Source: Phalacrocorax aristotelis
Taxonomy: Eukaryota; Chordata; Aves; Suliformes; Phalacrocoracidae
Direction: 5' to 3'
Assembly: GCF_949628215.1 (NCBI RefSeq)
Contig: NC_134286.1
Coordinates: 2,480,001-2,544,000, forward strand
Length of the DNA: 64,000 nt
Part shown: positions 13,091 through 25,000 of the stretch, piece by piece
Position numbering within the stretch: the first letter of the stretch is position 1
Layout: every line of letters starts with the position of its first letter
The notes under the pieces: generated by a model
Database searches by the model: none
Told to the model about the DNA's origin: nothing
Seen by the model: the letters and a program-made list of their open reading frames with translations, nothing else
Position numbers and translations under genes: made by a program

Positions 13091-13349
13091 CTAGATTACA
13101 AGCAAAGACAGGGTAAGAAGGAATGCAGAAAAGTAGGCTTCAGTTACTTCTCAGCCTGAACCTAAAAAAAAAAAGAAACAAAGATCGACAGGGTGAGTTC
13201 CCTGTTAACAGGAACTAGATGCTGCCCTGGTAGGAATAGAGGCGAGTGGGGTAACTGGCTGCACCCCAAGACAGGGAGAAGAAAGCAAAATGGAGAAGCT
13301 ACAGCACCTGCCATTGAACGACAAGCAAGCTGCAACATCCAACAGAACT

Positions 13350-14020
13350 GACAAGAGTTGAAAAATAGATTTTATTCCTCCTGTACTACAGTGATGACGC
13401 TGTACAAGTTCCCAATTATATGAAAACAGCTTTTGGTAACTTATTTTTTAACTGAACAACTCATTTCAGCACAACTGCCATTCAGCTTTAGAAGACTAAA
13501 AAACCCAGACTGAAGTCCACTTATTGGTTTTAACAAGCGTATTCTCCAAGAAATCCATACAGTCCACCGTTGCGTGTCCCAGGAGTTTGGCTGCTAAAGG
13601 AAGTTACCTGCAACAGTCACCTGAACTGAATACATCAGTTCTTCAACCATAAACAGGTCTCATAATTAAAAAAAAAATAATCACTTCATAATTTAAAATA
13701 TGTATCAGTGACGTTCTGCTTTTCTTCTAGCTAGAATGTACCAACATTACTAGCTGACTTAGATGATCAACTTGATTTTGTGAAAAAAGCTTGCAGAAAA
13801 TATATCAACTTCAAAATGTACAGAAAAGGACATTAGAGAGCTGATACTTCTGGGTTACTTCATGTATTTAGAAAGAGCAGCAAGCTAGGAGTGAAGTCTC
13901 CTGTATTACAAATATTCAAACACCTAAGCCATACTGGATACACCTTTCTAGTGTAGTGAAGGGTTAGTTACAGAAAGGGCATTTTGAAAGCATGTACAAA
14001 GAACTGCAGCTTTGTTTAAC
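13350..14020 (-). other. CHMP1B: CHMP1B 3' UTR (proximal form)
   Basis: This is the sequence after the CHMP1B stop codon on the minus strand, ending shortly past the first canonical poly(A) signal. A longer form reaching the second signal at 10,415 is possible; human CHMP1B also has a long 3' UTR as far as I recall. The end point is estimated from the signal, not seen. Confidence 0.55.
13371..13376 (-). terminator. CHMP1B: CHMP1B proximal poly(A) signal AATAAA
   Basis: TTTATT on the plus strand gives AATAAA on the minus strand, about 645 bases after the CHMP1B stop. It is followed by T- and GT-rich sequence (TCTATTTTTC, CTCTTGTCAG), as expected of a cleavage region. Confidence 0.55.
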
Positions 14021-14065
14021 TTAAACTTGATCACGTAGGCGGGCCAGTCGCTGTGACAGCTCATC
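14021..14065 (-). CDS. CHMP1B: CHMP1B coding exon 8 (MIM1 motif and stop)
   Basis: The acceptor is TTCTGCAG and the stop is TAA at 14,021-14,023. It encodes residues 186-199, an entire MIT-interacting motif of type 1 on its own exon (consensus leucines and arginines L-x-x-R-L-x-x-L-R are all present). Confidence 0.95.
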   Translation of the reverse strand, partial: DELSQRLARLRDQV

Positions 14066-17000
14066 CTGCAGAATTGTAAAACACAAAGAAACGAGCTATT
14101 AGCAATACGAAAATCAATTTTTGCAAAGTTATGCAACTGTCAAGCAATCTCATGTCCAGATGATATGAAATTATCTCATGTACGAGTCCTAACAAGACTT
14201 GCTTAGGAGCTCAGGAATGACTGTAGCAGGCAAGACCAGAGGTCCGTGCAGCTACCTTACCTCCAGCAGTGGGCCCCTAGGAAGGAGTTTCAGAACACAG
14301 CAAGTAGAGATAGGGTTGGTCTGGGGCTGTGGGGTTTTCACGTGTCATCTTTGCAAGTGTAAATCGGCTCTTACCAAACTGCGTCCTTAACTGGATGCAG
14401 CCCTGACCGCCCAAGGCTGGTACCCAGCTGAACTGCTACAGCAAGACAGCAGCAGGTCTGTTTGTTTCAGAGGCCTGGTACAAGGTGAAACTGAACTTTT
14501 CCAAGAATGTGGAATAGTTGGGGCTTCCCAAACATTGTTCAGTTAAGATGAGGCTCCCTACAGCCTTCTCCACAAAGACGGGGTGACAGAAATAAACCGT
14601 TCTCTTGCCATTCCCTCAGATATATTCCCCTAGAATGGGAAAACGATCACCAAAAGATCGGTGCGACCTTGACACTGGGACCTGTCCATGCAAAAGAAAT
14701 GCTAAGCTATCCATCTAGAGCAAATGCGGAATCCTTTGCACTAGTCCCATCAGACCTTTCACACATTAAAGGGAAAAAACCCGAAGACCTCGTGTATGCT
14801 ATGGGAGATGGCTGGATTCATGAAATTTGGAGTAGGCAGGAGAGCCAACTGCTTGGAACTCTATGAAATAACTATGCAAAAATACAGGTGAAACTAGACT
14901 CTAAACTTTCTGGATTTACTAAGCACATAATGGGTTTTTTTGTTTTTTATTTTGATTGCAAGACCATTTTAACAACACACTATTTCTTTTTGACAGCTAA
15001 AATCTTAATTACAACTTAGCAAGCCTGTTTTGACCGAGTGAAGCATTAATTCGCGCATCACATTTCTCTAGAAACGTTGATTTCAGCTGATTCTGTTTAC
15101 CTGTTCTGCTGAGGCAACGCTTGTACCAACAGAACCTGTCTGTCCTTGAGGTAGTTCCATGTTCAGATCAAGACTAATAGGAGAAAACAAAACATAAAAA
15201 ACCAGTCAGGCATATATAGCGAAAGGAAGAAGCACAATAATTGGCAAGCAGAGCAACTGGCATCCCACGGATGCTACTCTGCAGCTAATTAGGCGACTTC
15301 ATCAGTAAATTTGACTCATTACCAAGACGACAAGTCAGATATTATAACTAGCAATAGCTAAATAAATCCTGCTTAAGCAGAAGCGAGCAAGATTTCTGTT
15401 TCACAGAGGTATCTCAGACATGGCATGCGTATGAATGGCAAAAAGTTCACTCATAAAACAATTTTTACTAAAAATTTGTCGAAAGTATTTATCCCTGAGC
15501 CAACAGAGCGACACTTCCAACATAGGCGTCACCAAGAAAGCAAGTAAAATTCTCTGAAATATTTCAGTACCCCAATACTGAAACCCAATACCCCAAAGGC
15601 TTGAATATATCATGATGGCCTACTTTGCAATGTCTAGCGTGTAAGAGCAGAACTACAGGAAATTTTAATGTGCTAAAGGGGAAAAAAACAAGGAAAAGCG
15701 TGGAGAAACATGGCAAGGACTTCTAACGCTAAAGCTAGTCCAAGTAAATAATAACACGCTACCCTGACATGACAAGTGACATATGATTTTAGGCTTCTGC
15801 ACAACCACCCCTGCATCCTGACATCCACAGTAGCTTTGAGTGAAAACTGAACGAAATACTGGCAACTAAACTATTATGAGAATGACTCCCAGAGGTGAAA
15901 GGAAAACACTGATTATTCTCTGATTCCAAGAGACAGACACGTAAAACAAGGACATCTGACCTTCAAGTTAACCCCGAAGGGTTGATGGAGCCAAGATTTA
16001 TTCAAGGAATAGTCAAAATTTTACCTACCCTGCTTCATCTGCCATTTCCTGTAGAAGCATATCCACTTGGTTCTAGGGTAAAGAAAATAAAATTGATTGC
16101 TGCATATTGTAGGTGATGACAAGCTCTTCCATTAAATCTTGAGAGAACAGAAATTATGTTAACAAAACTGACCTAAAGGTAAATGTCTTTCACAGACCAT
16201 TTTTGTGCTTAACCACCAGAGGGCCCTGTAGGAACTCAAAAATAATGAGCAGAGGTGCTCAGCCTGTTAAACTCCCAGTCACTGAACTCAAGCTTCTGAA
16301 GTAACGCTTCTACAGAATTAAACTTCTCTAAAAAAACCCCAACATATGCTTGAATATTTTAAGTGTTATCAACTGCTGATTATTAGCTACTGCTTTGCAC
16401 AACATGGGAAAAGCCCATCTCCATTAGATTCGGTTTACTGTATTTGGGTTTTGGTTTGCTTATTTACGAAGCCCTACCTCCAGTAAATTTCTCTCTGAGA
16501 GCACTTCTGTTGGAACAGCATGTTTAGCCCCTTGTCGAATAGCGCAAGGGGATGGGTGCTAGGAATTCTTAATTATATAAAGCATTGTTTAAGAATTTAT
16601 TTTAGTAAACACGTGTCCATAAATTGAAAGCAGGTAATTACAGCCTTTCCATTGCACATACTACTACTTAGTGGTGACTAATGGAATTTTATTACTATCA
16701 CTGAGTTGGAATTATTGATTTTCTTACAGCATATTTTGCTTTGATAATCAATGCTGCAGTGTTGTCTGGTTCAGAAGGTCATTAACTCCTCATCAAAAAG
16801 CTGCTTATTCAGCAGGAAGGTTAAAGTTTTCAAGACACAATATGAAATAAAGCCTGCTATAGAACAGTGAAACAGACTAAAATACATCTATGTGCTCCTC
16901 TGTACTTGTGACTATAATTTGAAAGTCTCCTCATCACAAAGAAGCACAACGCAAAAGAGGAAAGTTGCTGCAATGTCTCAAAGTAGGCAGAAAGAAGAGA

Positions 17001-20000
17001 ATCAGACATTTCCATGCAGTTTAGACATGTAATTTAAGATAACCTTTTTTTAAAAAAAATTACTATTCTTACTTGTGGCGTTGTTAGCGTAGTAGTGTTG
17101 CTCATTGTGTCTTCCATCTGTTGTGTCTGAACATCTAGCGTTTCAAACTGATGCTCAAATTTGTCCATTAGTGCAGATATCTATTAAAAATATGAACCAA
17201 ATCAATGACCCGCAGATAACGGAAGAGAAAAGTATCTGAACTGGCAAAACCACAATCACACCACGATGAAGGCTGCAAGAAGCAGCTTCTGGAGACCAGA
17301 ACGTTGAAGTTGATCTAACACTGCAGTTCACGCAGGTTGGTCAGGGCCCTGTCCAGTCAAGTTCTGAGCATCTCCCTTTGTGAGGACTTCACAACCATGT
17401 TGGGCAACCTCGCTGCAAAACCTTTGCTCTTGACTGGAATTTCCCTCTCAAAATGTGTGTCCGTTGCCCTTTCTGCTTTCGATGTGCACCTCCAAGAAAA
17501 AATTAAGTCTATTCACCTTTTCCAAGTTCATGCTCTTCAGCGTGGCATCCATAGACTTCACTACCCCTGCCATCGACTTCGTTACCTGACAGAGAAAGAA
17601 AAAAGAGCAGTTTCTTTCCAAGCTCTCCCACCTCTAGCCAGAGTTTCTACAGTATCAAACAGCAGTGCTCATGCTATAGCCATCTAGAGCACCACTTTTT
17701 TTTTTTACAGCTCCCACCGTTCCAAATTCTGTACATTAACTCAACCACTTGAAACATGCACTCTGAGAGCAAATTCACTAAAAACTGAAGTGTATGTGGC
17801 ATTAACTTTTCTGGGTCTTGAGACCTGTCACACGTTAAGGGATATATTTGGTATACAGATCACATGGCAGAATAAACTCTCTGGCTGAAGAGCAGCACAG
17901 CAGAGCTAAAACAGATTTCTGGAATCACACGTCCTACATCATGACTTAATGTATTTGGAAGTGGAGCGATATCTTTGCAAAGTGATCCGAACAGCATAAC
18001 CAGCACACCATGCTGCATCCTTAGGAGCATGAATAGTGCCAGCTGACAGAAGCTACCAGCCACAAAACATAAGGGGCAGCAATCCACTGCTAAAGAGCAG
18101 CTGCCAGGGGGATTCCAGTACCTGATTTACTATTGGCTACATCTGAAATTAAAACTGAAACTTTTCAGCTCATTAGAGATAGAATTAGGTCACTTCTAAG
18201 AAGATCAGAGATCTCACCCTGGCAACAGATTTGTGAAAACAGACTTACCTTGCCCATTGTCACTGCAGTCTGAACTCTTGCTGCTACAGCATCTACCCTG
18301 GCACTCATGCGCAAGAAATTGATGGCTTGATTCTTCTGGCGGATTGCGTTTTCTGCGTGTATTCGTGCAACTTCCATGTTACCCTTCTGAATTGCCTGTT
18401 GAAAAAAGGGGGGAGAAAAAAAGAAAAGCATTTTAACCTTTGCTACTCTTGTAAACATGATTCCTGAATAGCCTATTTCATTTCTGAAATAAGCATCAAT
18501 TCATCACAATATCTTTTCTATTAAGAGAAACCCTCCTTCCTCCCCCAGTATTTCTCACACTTCAGGATGTGAACTCCTAACTTCTTTCCAGGGAAGGTAT
18601 CTAGCATGCCCTTCAAGTAGGAGGTTTTACAGAGCTACAGAAATGTAGTTTTCTCATTCCTAAAAATGTTTACGGTATCAAGACCCAAACACAGATATGG
18701 TTGGTATGGTTGTATTTCGTGGACAAAAATACAGACAAATAAATTCAGTCTCTCTCTTTTTTGAGTCCTTGAAGTAGTAAAGTTCATTTTCATAAGCCTT
18801 TTAATACAAGATGATAAGCATTATGATTAAGTATTTTTAACTTTGAGAACAGCAGTCTCTAACAAAACACAAGACAATTTTCTCAGGAAGCGAATGCCAC
18901 AAGCCGTACAGCAGGATCCATAGGAAAGTATCCTCACATTTATCAATAAGTATGGGAAGAGTTACAAATTTTAAATCACAGGCATCTAACGCAGTATTAC
19001 CATCATGTATACCAGAGAAACAGTAAAAATACCAAATATTTTTCCTGCTATAATAGGTAAACGACAGATCTAAAGAGCCTGTTTCAGACCCACCGCTTAC
19101 CTTCTTAATTTTAGCTTTCTCAGCCTTTTCTTCTTTGTCACATTTTTTTGAGTTCCTGTTGAGTTCCTTTGCAGCAAACTTCAAATTAAACAGGTGTTCT
19201 GCAGCGCAAGTTAAGGGTTCAAGGGCAGGATCAATCCTTTCATGACAGTATTCTGCTCTCCTGTTTGAAGTGCTACCAAACCTGGTGTATACTGTGTTTC
19301 CCCGTTAGTGATATTAAAACTTGGATGTTTTAATATTGTACAAATATACACAATATATAATGTAATATAACATAAAAATGTTTTTTATGTAAGCCCTTGA
19401 AATTCACACAATAAGGAGACCTACCAAGCTGCTTTACAAGCATAATGCCGCTTATCATCTGGATTCTAAAACGTAAGGCTGTAAAAAATAAGTTCAGATG
19501 CCAAACTGGCTCCATTTAACATCAAACCCAGGCCGATAAATACAACAAACCAACCCTCCCTGAAGAGGAATTGAAAGCCTGACTCTGCCAGCTACTTGCA
19601 CTCACGCACCCAGAGCCCTTGACTCTCAGTGAAATGGAAGTGCGGTTTACTGGCCTGCCCAGAACCTCCCCGTCTGGAAAAAAGCACGCCACTGAGGAAC
19701 AACAGACAAATTAAGAGTGTAACAGCAAATGGGCTCGGCTGTCCGTGCCCAGGCACAGACCAGGAGGCAGGGCTGCCCTCTCAAGCCACAGCATGACCTG
19801 GGGTTTAAACTGCTCCTGCAGCTCCTTTACAGAGCAGCCTCCCAGTCCTGGGTCATGTGAGTGGTGCTGGGTCCCCGACAGCTCTGTCATCTGACTTTGG
19901 GGAAAGAATGCCTAACTCGGCAAGAGAAACTCTTCTTTTTAAAAAGTTCAGGTCCTGCTTAAAGTGAAAGCTTTAAGGATACAGTACAACAAACCTTCAT

Positions 20001-21773
20001 AGTGGCTTAGAATGATTGCATTAAACCGTTACTGACAGAGAATAAAGTATGTGCTGTAAAAACAATTAGAAAACCATACTCTTAAAATGCTGCTGCTGAA
20101 AGCTTTCAGATAATATCAGTCTTTGTCAAGCAAAATGGAAGTACAAAGCTTTATAGGCTTCTTCCATGCCACCTTCTGATATCCCAAAAGGAAGATGCAG
20201 CAAGTACTAAGATGCTGAACAGTTAAGCAGAAGCACATAAAGCTAAACATTATGAGGTATTTGAGGTTTCTTTAATATTTCAGGTATATAAATTATTCCA
20301 GAAATGGGATTTTTTCCCTTTAAAGTCTAGCCATGCATCTTAGAGCTCTGACAGCAACCTGAAGGCATCAGGAAGTTTGTTAATATATTTGTTACATTAT
20401 CCTCTAAACAGCGCAAGCAGGCTACAAAAAGGAAACAGCTGTGCCTGTACAGCTAGGGCATCTGTTACGGCAGCTCCCAGTAACGCTAAAATTGCTGCTT
20501 GCATTTTTATTTCTTTGCTTTAAAACCGAGATCGCCATCCCTTTCTGCAGCAATATGTGGACTGCACTGAGCCACAGGAAAACGTCTTCAGGTTTTTCAG
20601 TCAAGTACACTTCAGGTCAGAGACCAGAACCACCAGGTGAAACATGACATCACCTGTTTACACCGATTACATGGCAACAGCGTTTCAGAGCAGTTTATTT
20701 TGAAATAACTTCCTCAGTTACTCACTGGGGCATTTACCTTTGACACTAAAATAGCTCGCCCTGCCACCTCCACAGGTCTTCCATCCCACGACGAGCACAC
20801 GCTCGCTCCTCCCTTGAAACGCCGATGTGCCATAACCCAAGCGAAACCCAGCGGCCCCATGATGGGTGACTCAGAGCCGCCTCCCCCAGCGCGCCCGCCA
20901 GGCCCCGCCACAACCGGCAACGGAGCGCTGCCAGCACCCTTCCACCTCGGCAACATCTGGGGCGGGTTTGCCCCTGTGCGTTATGGTAGTTTCGCACCGC
21001 GAGGATGTCGAAATTTGCCCGTAAGGGTTTTCCCTTCTTTCCAACCCCTGGAAGCTCGGCAGGCTTTTTCGGGTGGTCGCCGCCTGGGGGGAGAGCTGGC
21101 GCGCCGGCCCCGCGGCATCCCCGCCGGCTGCGCACAGTGCGGGACGCACGGCCCTCACGCACGGCTTGCACAACTCTACACCGCAAACCGCATTTTCTGC
21201 CCCAGGGAGCGGCTGCCCCTCGGCCCCGCAGCCCTGGCAGGGGTGACAGCGCCTTCCCCCTCCTAAGGTTAGCTGGCCTTGCTTTGAGAAGGGAAACTGG
21301 GCTTCCCACGCCCTTCCCCACCCCGGCACGGAGGGCAGTCCTCACGGTTAGAGAGCCCAGCTGCTGCCAGTGTCACACAAACACCACGCACCCTCCTCCT
21401 CCTCCTCCTCCTCCTGCAAAAGGCCCTCCGAGGCGAGGCGAGCCGAGCCCCCCCGTCCTCCCGCCCCGCTGCCCCACCGACCGCCGCCGTGAGGGAGGGG
21501 ACTCGCGTCCGCCTTCCCCCCGCGCCCCGGGGGCTCCTCCGCGGCCGGAGCGGCCCCAGAAGCGCCGGTCCCCGGCTCGGCCCGGCCCGCCCCGAGCCCA
21601 GGCCGGGCCCAGCGCCGCCTGCCCCAGGCCCAGCCCAGCCCCGGCCGCGTCCCCCGCTCCGTGAGGGCCGCCAGCCCCGGTGCTCCAGCAGCGACCGGGA
21701 ACGGCGGCGGTACCGACCGCCGAGGGGGCTCCGCGCCGCCCCGCGCCCCGAGGATACTCTCCATGTTGGCCAT
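14021..21773 (-). CDS. CHMP1B: CHMP1B, charged multivesicular body protein 1B (ESCRT-III), 8 coding exons
   Basis: Joined minus-strand exons 21758-21773, 19101-19198, 18249-18395, 17517-17585, 17073-17180, 16029-16072, 15101-15173 and 14021-14065 give exactly 199 codons, the human length, with near-identical sequence by recall. Family role: an ESCRT-III subunit that assembles on membranes in multivesicular body sorting, cytokinetic abscission and nuclear envelope closure, and recruits MIT-domain partners such as VPS4, spastin and LIP5. Visible signs: a basic charged N-terminal helix region (residues about 20-38, KKCDKEEKAEKAKIKK), the helical core (AIQKGNMEVARIHAENAI from residue 39), and an acidic C-terminal half. 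The last exon encodes the C-terminal MIT-interacting motif DELSQRLARLR (residues 186-196). All phases match and all introns are GT-AG. The start was chosen because MANMEKHLFN aligns with mammalian MSNMEKHLFN. It is a multi-exon gene, unlike the intronless human copy. Confidence 0.96.
15101..15173 (-). CDS. CHMP1B: CHMP1B coding exon 7
   Basis: Acceptor CCTATTAG; donor CAG|GTAAAC. It encodes the linker LDLNMELPQGQTGSVGTSV... up to residue 185, low in structure and ending in phase 0 before the MIM1 exon. Confidence 0.93.
16029..16072 (-). CDS. CHMP1B: CHMP1B coding exon 6
   Basis: Acceptor TACCCTAG; donor CAGG|GTAGGT. It is 44 nt, residues 147-160 (NQVDMLLQEMADEA) plus two bases of the next glycine codon, completed by the first base of exon 7. 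Confidence 0.93.
17073..17180 (-). CDS. CHMP1B: CHMP1B coding exon 5
   Basis: Acceptor TTTTAATAG; donor CAA|GTAAGA. It is 108 nt in phase 0, residues 111-146, starting ISALMDKFEHQFETLDVQ. Confidence 0.94.
17517..17585 (-). CDS. CHMP1B: CHMP1B coding exon 4
   Basis: Acceptor CTGTCAG; donor AAG|GTGAAT. It is 69 nt in phase 0, residues 88-110 (VTKSMAGVVKSMDATLKSMN...). Confidence 0.94.
18249..18395 (-). CDS. CHMP1B: CHMP1B coding exon 3 (ESCRT-III core)
   Basis: Acceptor TTTTTTCAACAG; donor AAG|GTAAGT. It is 147 nt in phase 0, residues 39-87, the most conserved core of the protein (AIQKGNMEVARIHAENAI through VQTAVTMGK). Confidence 0.96.
19101..19198 (-). CDS. CHMP1B: CHMP1B coding exon 2
   Basis: Acceptor GCGCTGCAG; donor AAG|GTAAGC. 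It is 98 nt; it completes the lysine-6 codon split from exon 1 and runs to residue 38 (HLFNLKFAAKEL then a lysine-rich segment). Confidence 0.93.
21392..21415. repeat. (CCT)8 trinucleotide repeat
   Basis: Eight perfect CCT units lie in CHMP1B intron 1, within the CpG island; read as AGG units on the transcribed strand. Confidence 0.9.
21758..21773 (-). CDS. CHMP1B: CHMP1B coding exon 1 (16 coding bases)
   Basis: ATG lies in a strong context (GCCGCCATGG). Only MANME plus one base is encoded, as expected if the split codon gives the conserved MxNMEKHLFN start. The donor reads GAGA|GTATCC, which is weak at positions +4 and +5. The exon sits in the CpG island. Confidence 0.85.
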
Positions 21774-22059
21774 GGCGGCTCCGGCTCCGGCTGCCCCGCC
21801 CCGCTACGCGCAGCCGCGGCGGGCGGAGGCGGGAGCGCGCAGGTCTCCTCAGGGCGGCTCGTCCCGTCCGGCGGCTCCGCGCGCTCCCTCAGGCGCTTCC
21901 CCGGCACCTCCCCCGCCGCCGTCCCCGGCGGCCAGGCCGCTCGCCGGGCGCGGTGGAGGGCCCCTCGCAGCGGCGGGGAAGCGGCCGTCCTGCCGGCGCT
22001 GAACGGCACAAAGGCGGCAGGGCTGGAAGAGAGCGGGTGGGAAGGCGGCAGCACGGCGG

Positions 22060-25000
22060 CGGGAGGGGTTTTACCTTGGCTTGGCTGCCGTGCGCAGCAA
22101 GAGCTGATAGAATTATTCCCTCCGGCAACCTTTTTGGTTCTTGGTTGTCCATTTATAAAGGCATTAATAGTAGTAAACTCTGCTGTGTAATATTTGAAGG
22201 CTACTGAATGCGTATCTAGAGCGACTTGAGTTGCTTCAGAGTGAGTTGGGGGCAGTCAATGAAGGAAAAAATGCAAAGGGTGTTGGTAACCGTTTTCAAG
22301 GGGAGATAGTGGTACAAAAAGCTTTAGATCTGAGATGAAGAAGCTGGATACATAAGCTTACATGTACATCTGCATGCCAGTTGATACAGTAAGCACGTAA
22401 AAGCGCGTACTAAGCCGAGGCAGTACCGGCGTTTGGTGCTGCCGGGGGAGCCCTGCGAGGACAGGACGTTCACCTGGGGGCTCTCCAGGCACCCACACAC
22501 GGGTGATCCAGGTACCTCGTGAGCCACGCTCCCGAATTTAATGGCTTGGTGCATTTTACACCCCCAGGGCTTCGGATCCGTGAGGGGTTCCATCGTCTCA
22601 ACGCACTGCGCTAGACGGTTCCGGGGCGATGCGGGAAGCACGGCTGCCGGCTGTGGCCTTGCTCCTGGCTGCACTGCGGCACCTCAGTTCGCTGTCAGGA
22701 GGGGTAGTAAGCAGGCATTCCCTAGGCACCTTTTTGGTGACACTCATTTTTCTGTAGAAATTTTCGGAAAACGCCCGTTGCCATTTCTTTTTCGGTCTCG
22801 CTTCATTGTAAGCGTTTCCCATCCTTCATTTCTTGCAAAGAGATGGTTTCATATCAAATTGTCTTGGTTTTGTTGATAATAGTAATATTGGTTTCCGTTT
22901 TGTTCCCTGTTCCTTCACAGAGGTTCCTGATATTCTATTTAGTTTCATCATAACCCGACACTTGTCCTTGAATAGTAACAGGCAGCTCAGAACCTTTGTT
23001 TTATTTGTGAAATTAGATTTCTCCATGTGCATCACTGCCTATATATCCGCACTGAATTTAATCCGCGATATTTTTGGCCAGTTATTCACTCTCTGCAGTT
23101 CTTCACAATCAGCTCCCACCTTTCCACCAAGAACGTACCAACCTGAGCAAAGTTTGAGCTCTGACTGTTCATCCCCAGTTTAAATAACATCCCTGCTAAA
23201 TATGGCCTAAACCAAAATAAAATGGGGTCCCTCTTCTAAGGAGATGCAGTTTAAAGCCCCGGTCCTGGAGACCCTTACGTACGGGCTTAGTGACGGGCAC
23301 TGTGTGTCATCCTATGGGCGCTAATAAACTCATTGAGTGTAAATTTAAGCATGTACTACTAATAATAATAACTGAGGAGTGAGGATCTTACTAGATTTAA
23401 ACTCACAATTTGAAAATACTAGGTAAGTATTTGTAAAAAGACGTATTTTTGTTAAAATACACGGTATGATTTTTTTTTTTTAAAAATCAGGATTATATGT
23501 ATTTGGATTGGAAAAAATAAAGAGGTTGATTACATATGCCTTCCTTTTTTCTCCCTGAAAAAATAGCTAAAAAATGCTGATTTGATATTTCAAAGTAGAC
23601 TGTGACACAGAAATGCTATATGCCAAGAATATATATATAGCCTAGAATATTTTTATGTATATTAAGAGGGATTAATATAAAATATTATTATGTTTTTATT
23701 ATAAAAATATAAAATAAACAAGGTATGTAACCATACTAAGAAGGCAGGGAGACACACTCTACCTGTTGCAAAGTATTTATCCTCGGCTTACCAAACCTTA
23801 AGATTTCAGGGCTTGGTTTAGGAGACGTGGTATTGTTGGGCTGACGGTTGGACTCGATGATCCTAGAGGTCTTTTCCAACCTTAAAGATTCTGTGATTCT
23901 ATGTGTTTAAGCTTCTGTAGACAGCATTCAAACAAACCGAAAGAGCAATGGGACTAATGCAGAAGTTTAAAGATAGATAAGTGATCGGTTGCTGCAGAGT
24001 GCTGCAGTTCCTGTTACTGCATTTCTGGCTAAAGCCAAGTTATTGTACAGCACATCATATATGTACGTACATGTGTTTATATGTGCACACACATGTATGA
24101 AATCTTGATATATGTAGGGGAAGGATAACATAGTCTAAAGTTCGGTATTGGCCTTACCTGTAATTTATTTATACTTTCATTAAAATATTCTGTCCTATTT
24201 TTAAGATTATCCCCTCTGAGAGCACAGTGTTAAGTTTCACTTCAAATATAATGAAATACAATACTAATGTACTGTAATAATTGCTTTGTGATAATAAATT
24301 TTAAACTTGACAAGAAAATAACCTCAAATTCTGATGCACTGGGGAAACACTGAAAACTTGTGCCATCACATTTCTCTGTTGCTACTCTTTCTTGTCTTCC
24401 AGTAGCAGAGGAAACCAGTGGAACTACTTTTCAGAGGAAGCAGAATGTTATTCCATGAAGATAATTAAATGAACTATAAATCCCATGCAATATTTCTGTA
24501 GATTTTGTGTCCCTCCACTGAATTCCCTGCAGTATGGCCGACCCGCAGCTGTAGGCTGTTCTGGGGTAGAGCAATCTCTGGTCTTCCCTTTGAGGCGGAA
24601 CAAAGCAGAACTAGACTAAGTTGCAGAATCTAAATACACTGAGAAAAAGAGAAATAACCTGAAAAAAAAGATACTGATTTAACACGACTGGAGTTACTGG
24701 AAGAACTTCCACTGACTTGCAGTTAGTACAAATGTTGGTGGCAATAAGGTTAATATTCTGAAGAACAGAAACCTGAATCTTCTTCAGAGAGCAAAGGGTG
24801 ACCTATATAAAGTCTTTAGGACAAGCATTTGATACCAAGCTGTGTTTTTTACCATATTTATCAAAAAGTTCCAAAATTCGCTACTTTATTGCCCGCATTT
24901 CAGTGTTCCTAAGTAGAAGATACCCCACTAAGCAGGCAGTGTTTCTCGTTGGGTCACTCTGACCACAAAGACCAAACGTGAGCTGTGTTGGCTGTTGAGC

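Larger units (their letters stand above)
20850..22050. promoter_or_regulatory. CHMP1B: CpG island and promoter of CHMP1B
   Basis: This is a sharp GC- and CG-rich block in otherwise AT-rich DNA, covering CHMP1B exon 1, the start of intron 1 and about 280 bases upstream. A consensus Sp1-type GC box (CCCCGCCCC) lies at about 21,794-21,802, just upstream of the ATG on the minus strand. No TATA box was seen, which fits a housekeeping promoter. Long overlapping open frames in this block are by-products of high GC. Confidence 0.8.

Noticed and set aside
20746-22207. Many overlapping 110-260 codon frames on both strands
   Set aside because: They fall in the CHMP1B CpG island, where stop codons are rare. 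They are proline/arginine/alanine-rich in several frames at once, the sign of GC bias.
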